64,000 bases of DNA from Leucobacter edaphi (GTDB lineage: Bacteria > Actinomycetota > Actinomycetes > Actinomycetales > Microbacteriaceae), in assembly GCF_016522535.1 (NCBI RefSeq), contig NZ_JAEHOI010000001.1:186001-250000 (forward strand), read 5' to 3'. Shown one piece after another: positions 7,379-15,801 of the stretch; within the stretch, counting starts at the first letter, position 1; every line of letters starts with the position of its first letter. Under the pieces are notes generated by a model. It worked only from the letters and a program-made list of their open reading frames with translations. It searched no databases and was not told the origin of the DNA. The position numbers were made by a program, and so were the translations under genes.

Positions 7379-8286
7379 ACCCGCTCGATCTGCTCCTCGC
7401 ACCGCTCGAATACGACTTCATGGTGCGCGCGCTCCTCACGGCCCTCATCTCCGCGATCGTGTGCGCGATGCTGTCGTGCTGGCTCGTGCTCGTCGGCTGG
7501 TCGCTCATGGGCGACGCCGTCTCTCACGCGGTGCTCCCCGGTGTCGTGATCGCCTACACCGTCGGTGCCCCGTTCGCGCTCGGTGCGACCGTGTTCGGAT
7601 TCCTCGCGGTGGCACTCATCGGATTCGTGCGGGATCGAGGCCGCGTGAAGGAGGACGCCGCGATCGGGATCGTCTTCACGACGCTCTTCGCGCTCGGGCT
7701 CGTGATGATCTCCGTGACGCCGTCGCAGACGGACCTCTCCCACATCGTGTTCGGCAACCTGCTCGGTGTCTCCGCGCAGGATCTGCTCCAGGTCGCGATC
7801 CTCGGTGCGATCGTCGCTGCGATCCTCCTCGTCAAGCGGCGCGATCTCACGCTGTTCGCCTTCGACCCGACCCATGCGCAGGCCATCGGCCTGAACCCGC
7901 GTCGATTGGGCGCGCTGCTGCTGGGGCTGCTCGCGCTCACCGCGGTCGTCGCGCTGCAGGCGGTCGGCGTGATCCTCGTCGTCGCAATGCTGATCATCCC
8001 GGGGGCCACCGCGCGGCTCCTGACCGATAGGTTCTCGCGAATGCTCCTGATCGCGCCAGTGATCGGTGCCGCGAGCGCGGTGATCGGCCTGTACGTGAGC
8101 TACTACACGGACGCGGCATCCGGGGGCATGGTGGTGCTCGCGCAGGGCGTTGCGTTCGTGCTGGCGTTCCTGTTCGCGCCGCGGCACGGGGTGCTGGGCT
8201 CGCGAGTGCGCACGCGTGCGCGGGCGGTAGGGCAGCGGCCGGACGTGCGGGAGACGGCGAGCGAACGGCAACCGCAGGCGGCGTAG
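7375..8286 (+). CDS. Metal ABC transporter permease (ABC-3 family)
   Basis: The 303-residue polytopic protein has about eight hydrophobic segments and family motifs including MGDAVSHAVLPG near residue 43 and the coupling region FDPTHAQAIGLNPRRL. These match the ZnuB/MntC/SitC permeases. The C-terminal 30 residues are polar and cytoplasmic. ATGA overlap with the ATPase gene indicates coupled translation. With the two upstream products it completes the importer; no second permease gene follows. Confidence 0.88.
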   Translation: MNPLDLLLAPLEYDFMVRALLTALISAIVCAMLSCWLVLVGWSLMGDAVSHAVLPGVVIAYTVGAPFALGATVFGFLAVALIGFVRDRGRVKEDAAIGIVFTTLFALGLVMISVTPSQTDLSHIVFGNLLGVSAQDLLQVAILGAIVAAILLVKRRDLTLFAFDPTHAQAIGLNPRRLGALLLGLLALTAVVALQAVGVILVVAMLIIPGATARLLTDRFSRMLLIAPVIGAASAVIGLYVSYYTDAASGGMVVLAQGVAFVLAFLFAPRHGVLGSRVRTRARAVGQRPDVRETASERQPQAA

Positions 8287-8367
8287 ATCCGGGCAATAGC
8301 GATTACCAGGGGGCTCGCCGGGTCGGTGGATGCTGGGTATCAGCTGGCTGATTTCTCTTGCTGGGTC

Positions 8368-8396
8368 TTGTCAGTTTGCTGAGTCGCTGCTGAGAT
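8368..8396 (+). promoter_or_regulatory. Promoter of the 2TM protein gene
   Basis: TTGTCA (8368-8373), a 17-bp spacer and TGAGAT (8391-8396) are followed after 6 nt by the ATG at 8403, a leaderless arrangement. Confidence 0.5.
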
Positions 8397-8402
8397 GAAG
8401 CT

Positions 8403-8687
8403 ATGGACGAACAGGTGAGAGAAGCCGCGATGAGGCGGCTCGAACGCAAGCGGAGCTTCTGGGGGCAGGTAGGAGCGTACGTTGCGGCGATCGTTGTCAC
8501 GAACGTGGTGTGGTTCGCTCTCGGGGGCCAGGGGTATTACTGGCCCCTGTGGGTCATCGTCGGCTGCGTATTGGGATTGATCTACAGCGCGATCTCGACA
8601 TTCGGCCCCGCGAGCCGGCCCGTGACCGAGCAGGACATCCAGCGCGAAGCGCGGCGGATCTCCGGCGAGGATCTGGGTCGCCGGTAA
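8403..8687 (+). CDS. 2TM domain-containing protein
   Basis: The 94-residue protein has a short charged N-terminus (DEQVREAAMRRLERKRSFW), two transmembrane helices (about 24-42 and 47-66) and a charged tail. The sequence RRLERKRSFWGQVGAYVAAIVVTNVVWFALGG is split here by features matching the 2TM family (PF13239): a conserved K/R-rich pre-helix and an N-x-VWF motif in helix 1. In other bacteria this domain can be fused to histidine kinases. Its stand-alone role is unknown. Confidence 0.7.
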   Translation: MDEQVREAAMRRLERKRSFWGQVGAYVAAIVVTNVVWFALGGQGYYWPLWVIVGCVLGLIYSAISTFGPASRPVTEQDIQREARRISGEDLGRR

Positions 8688-8765
8688 GGCTCGGGAATGC
8701 CCCTGGAGGGTGTGATCCGAGCGCATCGCGTGCGCACGCAGTGCCCTCCGTCGGCGCCGAGCCGC

Positions 8766-9470
8766 TTACTTCTTCACGGAGTTGGCGGCGATCATTGCCG
8801 CCGCAACGGCGCTCGCGGTCCGGTGCTCCGGGTCCTTGGAGTGACCGATGATCATCGCCGTCCCCGGGAAAGCGAGCCACCAGAACGACTCGTGCACCCC
8901 GTCCCTGTGGATGCCCTGGAAGGTTGTCACCCCGTCGAACTCGCCCCGCACGAACTCTGAGCCGTCGAGCGCGGTGAGCAGGGCATTCCGGGCTGAAATC
9001 GAGAGCTCGGCAATGAACACGACGTCGCTCACATCGGACTGCGGGACGCCCCACGCGCAGAATCGCTGTTGCAGGGCGTTCGTGTATGCGTCGAGTGTGA
9101 TCGGTGGGAGAAGCGTCGTGAACTCCGCGGGATCCACGAGCTCGGTGGCGTTCACGAAGTCGGCGTGCCCGGAGATGGAGGCGACACGAACGGGCGGAAT
9201 GAGGTCATCGCAGGAGGGGATCCGGAGTCCGGTGCGTGCCGCCTGAGGCGGCTCAGAAACCGGGGTGTCGTCCCGGGCGTCGACGATCCCGGGTGCGGGG
9301 GACCGTTCCAGGGTTGGGGCCGGCGCGACCCGTGGAGAGGGGGCCTCTGAGGCCTGATGGGGGAGAACGTTCTCGGCATCTCCTGGGGCGGTGCAGCCCG
9401 CGAGCGAAGCCAGGGTGAGGACGGTGGCGGCGGTGGCGGCGAACGCGCGAAGCGTGCGGTTCCGGGTCAT
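8766..9470 (-). CDS. Putative lipoprotein of unknown function
   Basis: The 234-residue product has a basic N-terminus, hydrophobic core and lipobox LASLAGC with Cys26. A proline/serine-rich linker (about 30-70) leads into a globular domain with two Cys (IPSCDDLIPP and RFCAWGVP) that may form a disulfide. It should be anchored on the outer face of the membrane. No family is recognised. A TAACTT hexamer lies 6 nt before the ATG, and the same bases include GGAAG, so either leaderless or SD-led translation is possible. Confidence 0.7.
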   Translation of the reverse strand: MTRNRTLRAFAATAATVLTLASLAGCTAPGDAENVLPHQASEAPSPRVAPAPTLERSPAPGIVDARDDTPVSEPPQAARTGLRIPSCDDLIPPVRVASISGHADFVNATELVDPAEFTTLLPPITLDAYTNALQQRFCAWGVPQSDVSDVVFIAELSISARNALLTALDGSEFVRGEFDGVTTFQGIHRDGVHESFWWLAFPGTAMIIGHSKDPEHRTASAVAAAMIAANSVKK

Positions 9471-9808
9471 GCTTCCAAGTTATTCCGGAGTCGAGAAATC
9501 AGGAAGATCCTCGCGGCAAAAGGCCCGCTCAGCGATAGATTCGGGAGGTAATGGAATCCGGAATCGTGGAGCGTGTCCTGGCCGGATCCGCCCGGCGTTC
9601 GGGGACGGGGCTGCGGCCCGGATCAGGCGAAGCACCTTCGCGGGGAGCCGGCCGGCGTGCTTGTGGAACACCCCGGTGAATGTTGGAATGGGGCGGAGAC
9701 GGGGCCGCGGCGGCGCGGCAGAAATGCAGATCCCTGGAATACCCCCGGGGGGTATGTGGTTGTGGCTTCTGAGCGCGATGCACCGAGCGTCCCGCGAAGG
9801 AGGGAACC
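9471..9808. other. Divergent intergenic region (338 bp) between lipoprotein and copB
   Basis: Besides the copper box and the copB ribosome site (AAGGAGGG before ATG 9809) I see no convincing gene here. Short frames on both strands lack ribosome sites and protein-like composition. Confidence 0.5.
9739..9755. promoter_or_regulatory. CsoR-type copper operator of copB
   Basis: ATACCCCCGGGGGGTAT is a perfect palindrome about a central G, with the TACCCC/GGGGTA arms characteristic of CsoR boxes. It lies 54 nt upstream of copB. In this family Cu(I) binding releases CsoR and induces the ATPase. No csoR gene is in the window. Confidence 0.8.
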
Positions 9809-12052
9809 ATGAACGACCCAGCGGATCAGTATCCGGGCCACCGAGGCCACGCTGGTCATGAGCGGCAGCCGGATCATGACGGGGATGCTGCGCGTGAGCT
9901 GGAAAGCCCCGACCATGACGCGCACGCGGGTCACGAGCAGCACGCTGGGCACGACGCGCACGCAGACCACGACGCGCATGTAGGTCACGACGCGCACGCG
10001 GGTCACCGCGGTCACGACGCCCACGACGCCCACGCCGGGCACGGCCACGGCGGCCACGGCGATCACGTCGCCCAGTTCCGCCGCCTGTTCTGGATCATGC
10101 TCGCCCTCGCGGTGCCGACGGTGCTGCTCTCGCGCATGTTCGCGTCGATCGTCGGCTATTCGCTCCCGCAGAGCCCGGTCATCGATGGGATTCCGCCGCT
10201 CCTCGGAACCGTGATGTACGTGTGGGGCGGGAGGCCGTTCCTCGGGGGAGCCGTGTCGGAACTCCGCGCGCGGAAACCGGGCATGATGCTCCTGATCGGG
10301 CTGGCGATCACGGTCGCGTTTCTCGCGTCGTGGGGTGCCGCGCTCGGGCTCCTGCACCACGAGCTCGACTTCTGGTGGGAGCTCGCGCTGCTGATCGTGA
10401 TCATGCTGCTCGGGCACTGGATCGAGATGCGCTCGCTCGCGCAGACGAGCTCCGCCCTGGACTCTCTCGCGGCGCTGCTCCCGGACGAGGCGGAGCGGGT
10501 CGAGGGGGATCGCGTGGTGCGCGTCGCGCCCGTCGATCTCCGCGTCGGCGATGTCGTCGTGGTGCGACCGGGCGGCAGTATCCCCGCGGACGGCACGATC
10601 GTTGACGGCGCTGCCGCCGTGGACGAGTCGATGGTCACGGGCGAGTCCCGCACCGTTGCGCGCGGTGTCGGCGACGTCGTGACGGCCGGGACCGTCGCCA
10701 CGGACTCGGGGATCCGCGTCCGTGTCACGGCGGTCGGCGACGACACCGCCCTCGCCGGGATCCAGCGCCTCGTGACCGACGCGCAGAACTCGTCATCACG
10801 GGCGCAGCGCCTCGCGGACCGGGCGGCCGGCTGGCTGTTCTGGTTCGCCCTCGGGGCTGGCGTGCTCACGGCGATCGTCTGGTCTCTGATCGGAATGCCC
10901 GATGAGGCAGTGATCCGCACAATCACCGTGCTCGTGATCGCGTGCCCCCACGCCCTCGGGCTCGCGATCCCGCTCGTCGTGTCGATCGCAACCGAGCGCG
11001 CGGCGCGCGGTGGTGTCCTCGTGAAGGACCGACTCGCGCTCGAGGCGATGCGCACCGTCGATGCCGTGCTGTTCGACAAGACGGGAACGCTCACGCGGGG
11101 CGAACCGGAGCTCGTGCAGCTCGCGGTGACCGACGGGCAGGAGCCGGATCGGGTTCTCGCGCTCGCCGCAGCGGCCGAGTCCGACAGCGAGCACCCGCTG
11201 GCGCGGGCGATCGTGCGCGCGGCCGAGGGGCGGGGTCTCGAGATTCCGGCAGGGGAGAACTTCAGCTCCTCGCCTGCGGTGGGCGTGACGGCGACCGTGG
11301 AGGGCGCGGCGATCCGCGTGGGCGGACCGCACCTGCTGGACGAGGAGGGCGCGACGGAGCTTCCCGACGTCGCAGCGTGGCGCGGGATCGGCGCCACGAT
11401 CCTGCACGTGCTGCGCGACGGTCGGCCGATCGGGGCGATTGCCCTGGCCGATGAGATCCGGCCCGAGTCTGCCGAGGCCGTCGACGCCCTGCGGAGGATC
11501 GGCGTGGAGGTGGTCATGATCACGGGCGACGCCGAACCGGTGGCGCGGGCCGTCGCTGGCGAGCTCGGGATCGAGCGCGTCTTCGCGGGAGTGCGCCCGG
11601 AGGACAAGGTCGCGCGCGTGCGGGAGCTGCAGGCAGAGGGGCGACGCGTCGCCATGGTGGGCGACGGAGTAAATGACGCGCCGGCGCTCGCGCAGGCCGA
11701 TGTCGGGCTCGCGATCGGTGCGGGAACCGACGTGGCCATCGCGTCCGCCGGGGTGATCCTCGCTGGCGACGACCCGCGCGCGGTGCTCTCCGTCATCGAG
11801 CTGTCCCGCGCCGCATACAGGAAGATGCGACAGAACCTCTGGTGGGCGGCCGGATACAACCTGATCTCCGTGCCGCTCGCGGCCGGCGTGCTCGCGCCGA
11901 TCGGGTTCGTCATGCCGATGTCGATCGGGGCGATCCTGATGTCGCTGTCCACGATCGTTGTGGCGCTGAACGCGCAGCTCCTGCGGCGGCTCGATCTCCG
12001 GCCCGCCGTGGTGGCGCGCGCCATCAGCGCGCCCGTGGCGCGGCGCGGCTGA
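9809..12052 (+). CDS. copB: Copper-exporting P1B-type ATPase with CPH motif and His-rich N-terminus
   Basis: The 747-residue transporter starts with an 86-residue segment containing 22 His in GH, DAH and AGH units, which should bind copper in the cytoplasm. The usual P1B core follows: the actuator segment with TGES, the membrane CPH motif at 379-381 (CopB type rather than CPC), the phosphorylation site DKTGTLT with Asp423, the nucleotide-binding domain, and the hinge MVGDGVNDAPAL. CopB-type enzymes export copper (or silver) out of the cytoplasm. It has no CxxC metal-binding domain. The upstream CsoR-type box implies copper induction. Confidence 0.9.
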   Translation: MNDPADQYPGHRGHAGHERQPDHDGDAARELESPDHDAHAGHEQHAGHDAHADHDAHVGHDAHAGHRGHDAHDAHAGHGHGGHGDHVAQFRRLFWIMLALAVPTVLLSRMFASIVGYSLPQSPVIDGIPPLLGTVMYVWGGRPFLGGAVSELRARKPGMMLLIGLAITVAFLASWGAALGLLHHELDFWWELALLIVIMLLGHWIEMRSLAQTSSALDSLAALLPDEAERVEGDRVVRVAPVDLRVGDVVVVRPGGSIPADGTIVDGAAAVDESMVTGESRTVARGVGDVVTAGTVATDSGIRVRVTAVGDDTALAGIQRLVTDAQNSSSRAQRLADRAAGWLFWFALGAGVLTAIVWSLIGMPDEAVIRTITVLVIACPHALGLAIPLVVSIATERAARGGVLVKDRLALEAMRTVDAVLFDKTGTLTRGEPELVQLAVTDGQEPDRVLALAAAAESDSEHPLARAIVRAAEGRGLEIPAGENFSSSPAVGVTATVEGAAIRVGGPHLLDEEGATELPDVAAWRGIGATILHVLRDGRPIGAIALADEIRPESAEAVDALRRIGVEVVMITGDAEPVARAVAGELGIERVFAGVRPEDKVARVRELQAEGRRVAMVGDGVNDAPALAQADVGLAIGAGTDVAIASAGVILAGDDPRAVLSVIELSRAAYRKMRQNLWWAAGYNLISVPLAAGVLAPIGFVMPMSIGAILMSLSTIVVALNAQLLRRLDLRPAVVARAISAPVARRG
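9908..10066 (+). repeat. copB: Degenerate in-frame repeat encoding the copB His-rich segment
   Basis: Units of the form CACGACGCGCACGCGGGT recur with small changes (encoding HDAHAG, HDAHAD, HDAHVG). The pattern fits expansion by slippage or unequal exchange, kept in frame. Confidence 0.6.
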
Positions 12053-12071
12053 GTCTCGCCCGAAACGCGGA

Positions 12072-12114
12072 GAGCGGGCGGGGCGGCCCCGATCGGGAAC
12101 CGCCCCGCCCGCTC
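12072..12114. terminator. Bidirectional terminator between copB and the SDR gene
   Basis: A perfect 15-bp stem (arms at 12072-12086 and 12100-12114, GAGCGGGCGGGGCGG and its complement) encloses a 13-nt loop. It lies between convergent genes and can serve both. There is no strong T tract on either side. Confidence 0.7.
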
Positions 12115-12124
12115 TGCGGTGCGG

Positions 12125-12967
12125 TCAGTTGTTCTGCAGCGAGGCGTGCAGCTCGGTGAGCTTCGCGCGCATCGCCTCCTCGTTCCACGACCAGATGTCG
12201 TCGCCGCGGAGCACGGTGTCCGCGCCGCCGTCGCAGTAGATGGTCTGGCCGCAGCAGTGCGTGTTCTCGGGAGAAATGAGCCAGATCAGGAGATTCGCAA
12301 TGCTCTCAGGGCCCTGATGGGAGTTGAGCGGCATCGGGACCATCGCGTCGACGAGCGCCGAGCCCTCCTTGGAGGCGAGCAGGTCCGCGGTCATCGGGGT
12401 CACGACGGTGCCGGGGGCGACCGCGTTCAGCGGGATGCCAGCGCCCGCCCACTCGGCGGTCGGGGCGACCCGGCGCACCCAGCGGGAGATCGCGCGCTTC
12501 GAGGAGGAGTAGATGGCGGTTGCGGCCGCCTCGTCCTGCTCGAGCTGCTCGGCGATCGCGACCGCGGTGGCCTCGTCGCCCGCGAGGAAGGCGTCGACGA
12601 GGGGCTCGGCGACGGGCTGCATCGATGCCATCGAGGAGATGAGCGCGGCGCGCGGCGCCTCGGCCTTGGCGAGTGCCGGGCGGATCGCCTCGAGGAACTC
12701 CGTCATGCCGAAGTAGTTCACCTTTGCCGTGATGCTCTTCGGCGCAGACAGCCCGGCGCAGGCGATGACCGCGTTGACGGTGCCACCCGCGAGCGCGATG
12801 GCCTCGTCCGCGGCGGTGCGCCGGCCCTCGGGGGTCGACAGGTCACCCGAGACCTCGACGCCCTTGAGGTCGACGCCGATGACCTTCTCGCCGCGATCCC
12901 GCAGGATCTCGGCGGTCTTCTTCCCGATCCCGGAGGCCGCTCCGGTGATGACGATGGTGCGAGTCAT
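12125..12967 (-). CDS. Short-chain dehydrogenase (3-alpha-hydroxysteroid dehydrogenase-like)
   Basis: The 280-residue enzyme has the nucleotide-binding TGAASGIG (residues 8-15), ISSMAS (Ser near 112) and the catalytic pair Tyr153-Lys157 in YSSSK. A longer insertion between the Ser and Tyr (about 115-148) resembles 3-alpha-hydroxysteroid dehydrogenase/carbonyl reductases and coniferyl-alcohol dehydrogenases, so an alcohol or ketone substrate is likely but unspecified. The start overlaps the MarR gene stop by 4 nt, so the pair is one operon presumably controlled by that repressor. Confidence 0.82.
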   Translation of the reverse strand: MTRTIVITGAASGIGKKTAEILRDRGEKVIGVDLKGVEVSGDLSTPEGRRTAADEAIALAGGTVNAVIACAGLSAPKSITAKVNYFGMTEFLEAIRPALAKAEAPRAALISSMASMQPVAEPLVDAFLAGDEATAVAIAEQLEQDEAAATAIYSSSKRAISRWVRRVAPTAEWAGAGIPLNAVAPGTVVTPMTADLLASKEGSALVDAMVPMPLNSHQGPESIANLLIWLISPENTHCCGQTIYCDGGADTVLRGDDIWSWNEEAMRAKLTELHASLQNN

Positions 12968-13449
12968 AGCGTTTCCTTTCGATGGGGTGCAGCGGGTGCT
13001 GCGAGCAGCCCCGCGACGAAGCGGGGGAGGAGATCGTTCAGTCGATCCACGTCTTCCGGGTCCCAGTAGGCGGTCGCCGAGGCGACCATGTCGATCCCTG
13101 CGCCGAACAGCTGGGAGAAGGCGCGCTGCCCGTCCGCGCCGAGCGTGACCCCGAGGCTGCGGCGGTCCAGGGGATCCGGCACGCGATCGACGAGTCCCGC
13201 GGCCTCGAGCCGGCCGAGCAGCTTGGAGGTCGAGGGGCGGGAGAGGTGCAGCGCGCCGGCGAGCTCGCTCGGGCGGATCGGGCCGTCCGCGAGCCCGAGG
13301 AGATACACCGCGCGCACGGTCGCCGGATCGAGGCTGACGCCAGCGGCAACGCTCACCCGGCGCTGATAGTCGTGCGAGCTCCACAGCGAGGTGAGCCGCG
13401 CGAGCGAAAGGAGGATCGCGGGGCCGTCGGGGGAGCCTCCGGTGGTCAT
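12964..13449 (-). CDS. MarR-family transcriptional regulator
   Basis: The 161-residue winged-helix protein contains the recognition region PIRPSELAGALHLSRPSTSKLLGRLE and the wing DRRSLGVTLGADG. It lacks an OhrR-type cysteine near its N-terminus, so it probably senses a small ligand. It is first in an operon with the SDR gene, and a perfect palindrome 19 nt upstream is its likely operator. TAGCCT lies 6 nt before the ATG, again consistent with a leaderless message. Confidence 0.82.
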   Translation of the reverse strand: MTTGGSPDGPAILLSLARLTSLWSSHDYQRRVSVAAGVSLDPATVRAVYLLGLADGPIRPSELAGALHLSRPSTSKLLGRLEAAGLVDRVPDPLDRRSLGVTLGADGQRAFSQLFGAGIDMVASATAYWDPEDVDRLNDLLPRFVAGLLAAPAAPHRKETL

Positions 13450-13467
13450 GGCCCCAGGCTACGCCAG

Positions 13468-13488
13468 ATAGTTGCCTGAGGCAACTAT
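13468..13488. promoter_or_regulatory. Palindromic operator upstream of the marR-SDR operon
   Basis: Ten-base arms ATAGTTGCCT and AGGCAACTAT flank a central G, a perfect inverted repeat. It sits between the MarR gene (starts 13449) and the divergent NAD(P)-binding protein gene (starts 13548), so one site may control both. Binding by the adjacent MarR protein is inferred. Confidence 0.7.
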
Positions 13489-13547
13489 TTCGCACCGGGC
13501 TGAATCTTGCTCTGGGCACCCGGACCGCGCGCGCATAGGCTGAATGG

Positions 13548-14216
13548 ATGACGCGCACACTTATCTTCGGCGGCCACGGCAAGATCGCTCTCCTCGCAAC
13601 GCCCCTCCTCGTCGAGGCCGGCGGCACGGTCACCTCGGTGATCCGCAACCCCGAACACATCCCGGCCGTCGAGTCAGCCGGCGGCACGCCGCTCGTCGCC
13701 GACGTCGAACAGCTCGGCACGGCCGAGCTCGCCGCCCTCATCGCGGACCACGACGCGGTGGTGTGGTCCGCGGGTGCCGGCGGCGGCAACCCCGCGCGCA
13801 CCCGGGCAGTGGATCACGACGCAGCGGTGCGATCGATGGAGGCCGCGGCGCAGGCGGGCGTGCAGCGGTACGTCATGGTCTCCTACTTCAACTCATCGCT
13901 CGCGCACGGCATCAGCCCCGACCACTCCTTCCACGCCTACGCCGAGGCGAAGGCCCAGGCGGACGAGGTGCTCCGGGCCTCGTCCCTCGACTGGACCGTG
14001 CTCGGACCGAGCACCCTCACCCTCGACCCGCCGAGCGGCCTCATCGACACGGCCGCCGAGTCCTCGGAGCACGTCTCGCGCGGCAACGTCGCGCTCGTGA
14101 TCGCCGCGGTGCTCGCCGATGAGTCGACGATCCATCGCACGATCCGGTTCAACGACGGCAATACCCCGGTCGTGGCCGCGATCGCCGATGCGGGGGCCGC
14201 AGATGGCGCGCGCTGA
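13548..14216 (+). CDS. NAD(P)-binding Rossmann protein (atypical SDR, NAD(P)H-binding family)
   Basis: The 222-residue protein has an N-terminal dinucleotide site IFGGHGKIALLATPLL, VVWSAGAGGGNP in the next turn, and YVMVSYFNSS...HAYAEAKAQADEVLRASSLDWTVLGPSTL in halves that match the SDR_a5 / YwnB-like group. It lacks a standard YxxxK active site but has a Tyr-x3-Lys-like YAEAK. It may be a flavin or quinone reductase or a redox sensor. It overlaps the next gene by 14 nt and starts 6 nt after TAGGCT. Confidence 0.75.
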   Translation: MTRTLIFGGHGKIALLATPLLVEAGGTVTSVIRNPEHIPAVESAGGTPLVADVEQLGTAELAALIADHDAVVWSAGAGGGNPARTRAVDHDAAVRSMEAAAQAGVQRYVMVSYFNSSLAHGISPDHSFHAYAEAKAQADEVLRASSLDWTVLGPSTLTLDPPSGLIDTAAESSEHVSRGNVALVIAAVLADESTIHRTIRFNDGNTPVVAAIADAGAADGAR

Positions 14217-14991
14217 CGCCGCGGTCACGCCGGTCGTCGCGCCCGTGCGCGCGGCGATCGTGACGGGAGCCGCACGCGGGCTCGGGCGGGCAATCGCGCT
14301 CGAACTCGCCGCTCGGGGCGAGCAGGTCGCGCTCCTCGACCTCGACGAGGTGGGAACGGCGGAAACGGAACACCTGATCCGTGCGGCGGGCGGCAGCGCG
14401 GTCTCCGTGCGCGTCGACGTCACCGACGAGGGGTCGGTGCGCGGCGCCGTCGCCGAGGTGGCCGAGCGGCTCGGACCGCCCCTGATCCTCGTGAACAACG
14501 CCGGGATCCTGCGCGATGACCTGCTGTTCAAGATGCCGGTCGAGGGCTGGGACGCGGTCATCGGCGTGCACCTGCGGGGCGCATTCCTCATGACCCGCGA
14601 GTCCCAGTCGTTCATGGTGCAGGCCGGGTGGGGGAGAATCATCAACCTCTCGAGCACCTCGGCGCTCGGCCACCCCGGCCAGGCCAACTACGCTGCGGCG
14701 AAGGCCGGCCTACAGGGCTTCACGAAGACGCTCGCGCTCGAACTCGGCAGGTTCGGGATCACCGCCAACGCTGTGGCCCCCGGATTCACCGTCACCGACA
14801 TGACGCGCGGCGTCGCCGACCGACTCGGCGTTCCGTTCGAGGAACTCGTCGAACGCGAGGCGGCAGCGACCGCGGTGCGCCGCGTGGGCGCACCCGAAGA
14901 CATCGCGAACGCCGTCGCGTTCTTCGCGGCACCCGAGAGCGGCTTCGTCTCGGGGCAGGTGCTCTACGTCGCCGGGGGCCCGCAGGGCTAA
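14203..14991 (+). CDS. SDR family oxidoreductase, FabG-like
   Basis: The 262-residue classical SDR has TGAARGLG at 21-28, NNAG at 98-101, Ser151 and the Tyr163-x3-Lys167 catalytic pair in NYAAAK, and the C-terminal family motif VSGQVLYVAGG. It resembles 3-oxoacyl-ACP reductases and 3-hydroxyacyl-CoA dehydrogenases. The ATG at 14203 is within the end of the upstream gene, so the two are co-translated; an earlier in-frame start would be unusually long. Confidence 0.82.
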   Translation: MARADAAVTPVVAPVRAAIVTGAARGLGRAIALELAARGEQVALLDLDEVGTAETEHLIRAAGGSAVSVRVDVTDEGSVRGAVAEVAERLGPPLILVNNAGILRDDLLFKMPVEGWDAVIGVHLRGAFLMTRESQSFMVQAGWGRIINLSSTSALGHPGQANYAAAKAGLQGFTKTLALELGRFGITANAVAPGFTVTDMTRGVADRLGVPFEELVEREAAATAVRRVGAPEDIANAVAFFAAPESGFVSGQVLYVAGGPQG

Positions 14992-15009
14992 CGGGATCAG
15001 ATCCGCCGG

Positions 15010-15801
15010 TCAGATGCCTTTTTCGTCCTGAATCGCGTTGCCGCCGTCCACGACGAGCACCTGGCCCGTCACGTACGAGGCCGCCGGCGACGCGAGAAAC
15101 TCGACCACGGCGGCCACCTCGTCGGGCGTGCCCGAGCGTCCCATCGGCGTCGCGTCGCCCATCCGGTTCTCGTGCTCCGTCGCCGACCCGGTCCGGATCC
15201 AGCCGGGAGCCACCGCGTTCGCCGTGGTGCCGCTGTCCGCGAGGTCGACCGCGAGCGAGCGGGTGAGCCCCACGAGCCCCGCCTTCGCGGCGTGATATCC
15301 CACGTCGCCCCGGTAGGCGAGGATCGGGCCCGACACCGACGAGACCGTGACGATCCGCCCCTGATCGGCCGCGACCAGGTGCGGAAGCGCTGCCCGCGTC
15401 ACGAGATACGCGGTCGTGAGGTTGCGGGAGAGGGCGTGCTCCCACCCGGCGAGGCCGAGCTCTGAGGCCGGGAGCGGATCCTGCGGATCCGTGGTCGAGG
15501 TCATTCCGGCGTTGTTCACGAGCACGTCGAGGCGGCCGAACTCGTCGATCGCGGCGTCCACGATCCGCGCCGCCCCGGCCTCCTCCGTGAGGTCAGCGAC
15601 CACGGGCATCGCCCACGAGCCTCCCCGCTCCGGATGAGCCGCGCGGCCGATCTCCTCGAGCTCCGCCGCCCGCTCCTCGATCCGATCGCTCGTCGCCCCG
15701 ACCACGACCCGGTAGCCCGCGCGGACTAGCCGCGCGGCCGAGGCGAAGCCGATGCCGTCCGGGGCGCCCGCGCCCGTGACGATCGCGACCCTGCCCGTCA
15801 C
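15010..15801 (-). CDS. SDR family oxidoreductase
   Basis: The 263-residue classical SDR has an unusual glycine motif TGAGAPDGIG (two extra residues compared with TGxxxGIG), then NNAG, TVSSVSG and the active site YHAAK, ending VTGQVLVVDGGNAIQ. It is likely a 3-oxoacyl reductase-type enzyme of unknown substrate. The GTG start at 15799-15801 shares GTGA with the stop of the pirin-fusion gene upstream, so translation is coupled and the two products probably belong to one response. Confidence 0.82.
   Translation of the reverse strand: MTGRVAIVTGAGAPDGIGFASAARLVRAGYRVVVGATSDRIEERAAELEEIGRAAHPERGGSWAMPVVADLTEEAGAARIVDAAIDEFGRLDVLVNNAGMTSTTDPQDPLPASELGLAGWEHALSRNLTTAYLVTRAALPHLVAADQGRIVTVSSVSGPILAYRGDVGYHAAKAGLVGLTRSLAVDLADSGTTANAVAPGWIRTGSATEHENRMGDATPMGRSGTPDEVAAVVEFLASPAASYVTGQVLVVDGGNAIQDEKGI

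Noticed and set aside
12125-13801. Reading the SDR gene as a 558-residue protein
   Set aside because: The additional 278 residues are a frame extension over the MarR gene. The SDR begins with MTRTIVITGAASGIG at 12967, immediately after the MarR stop.
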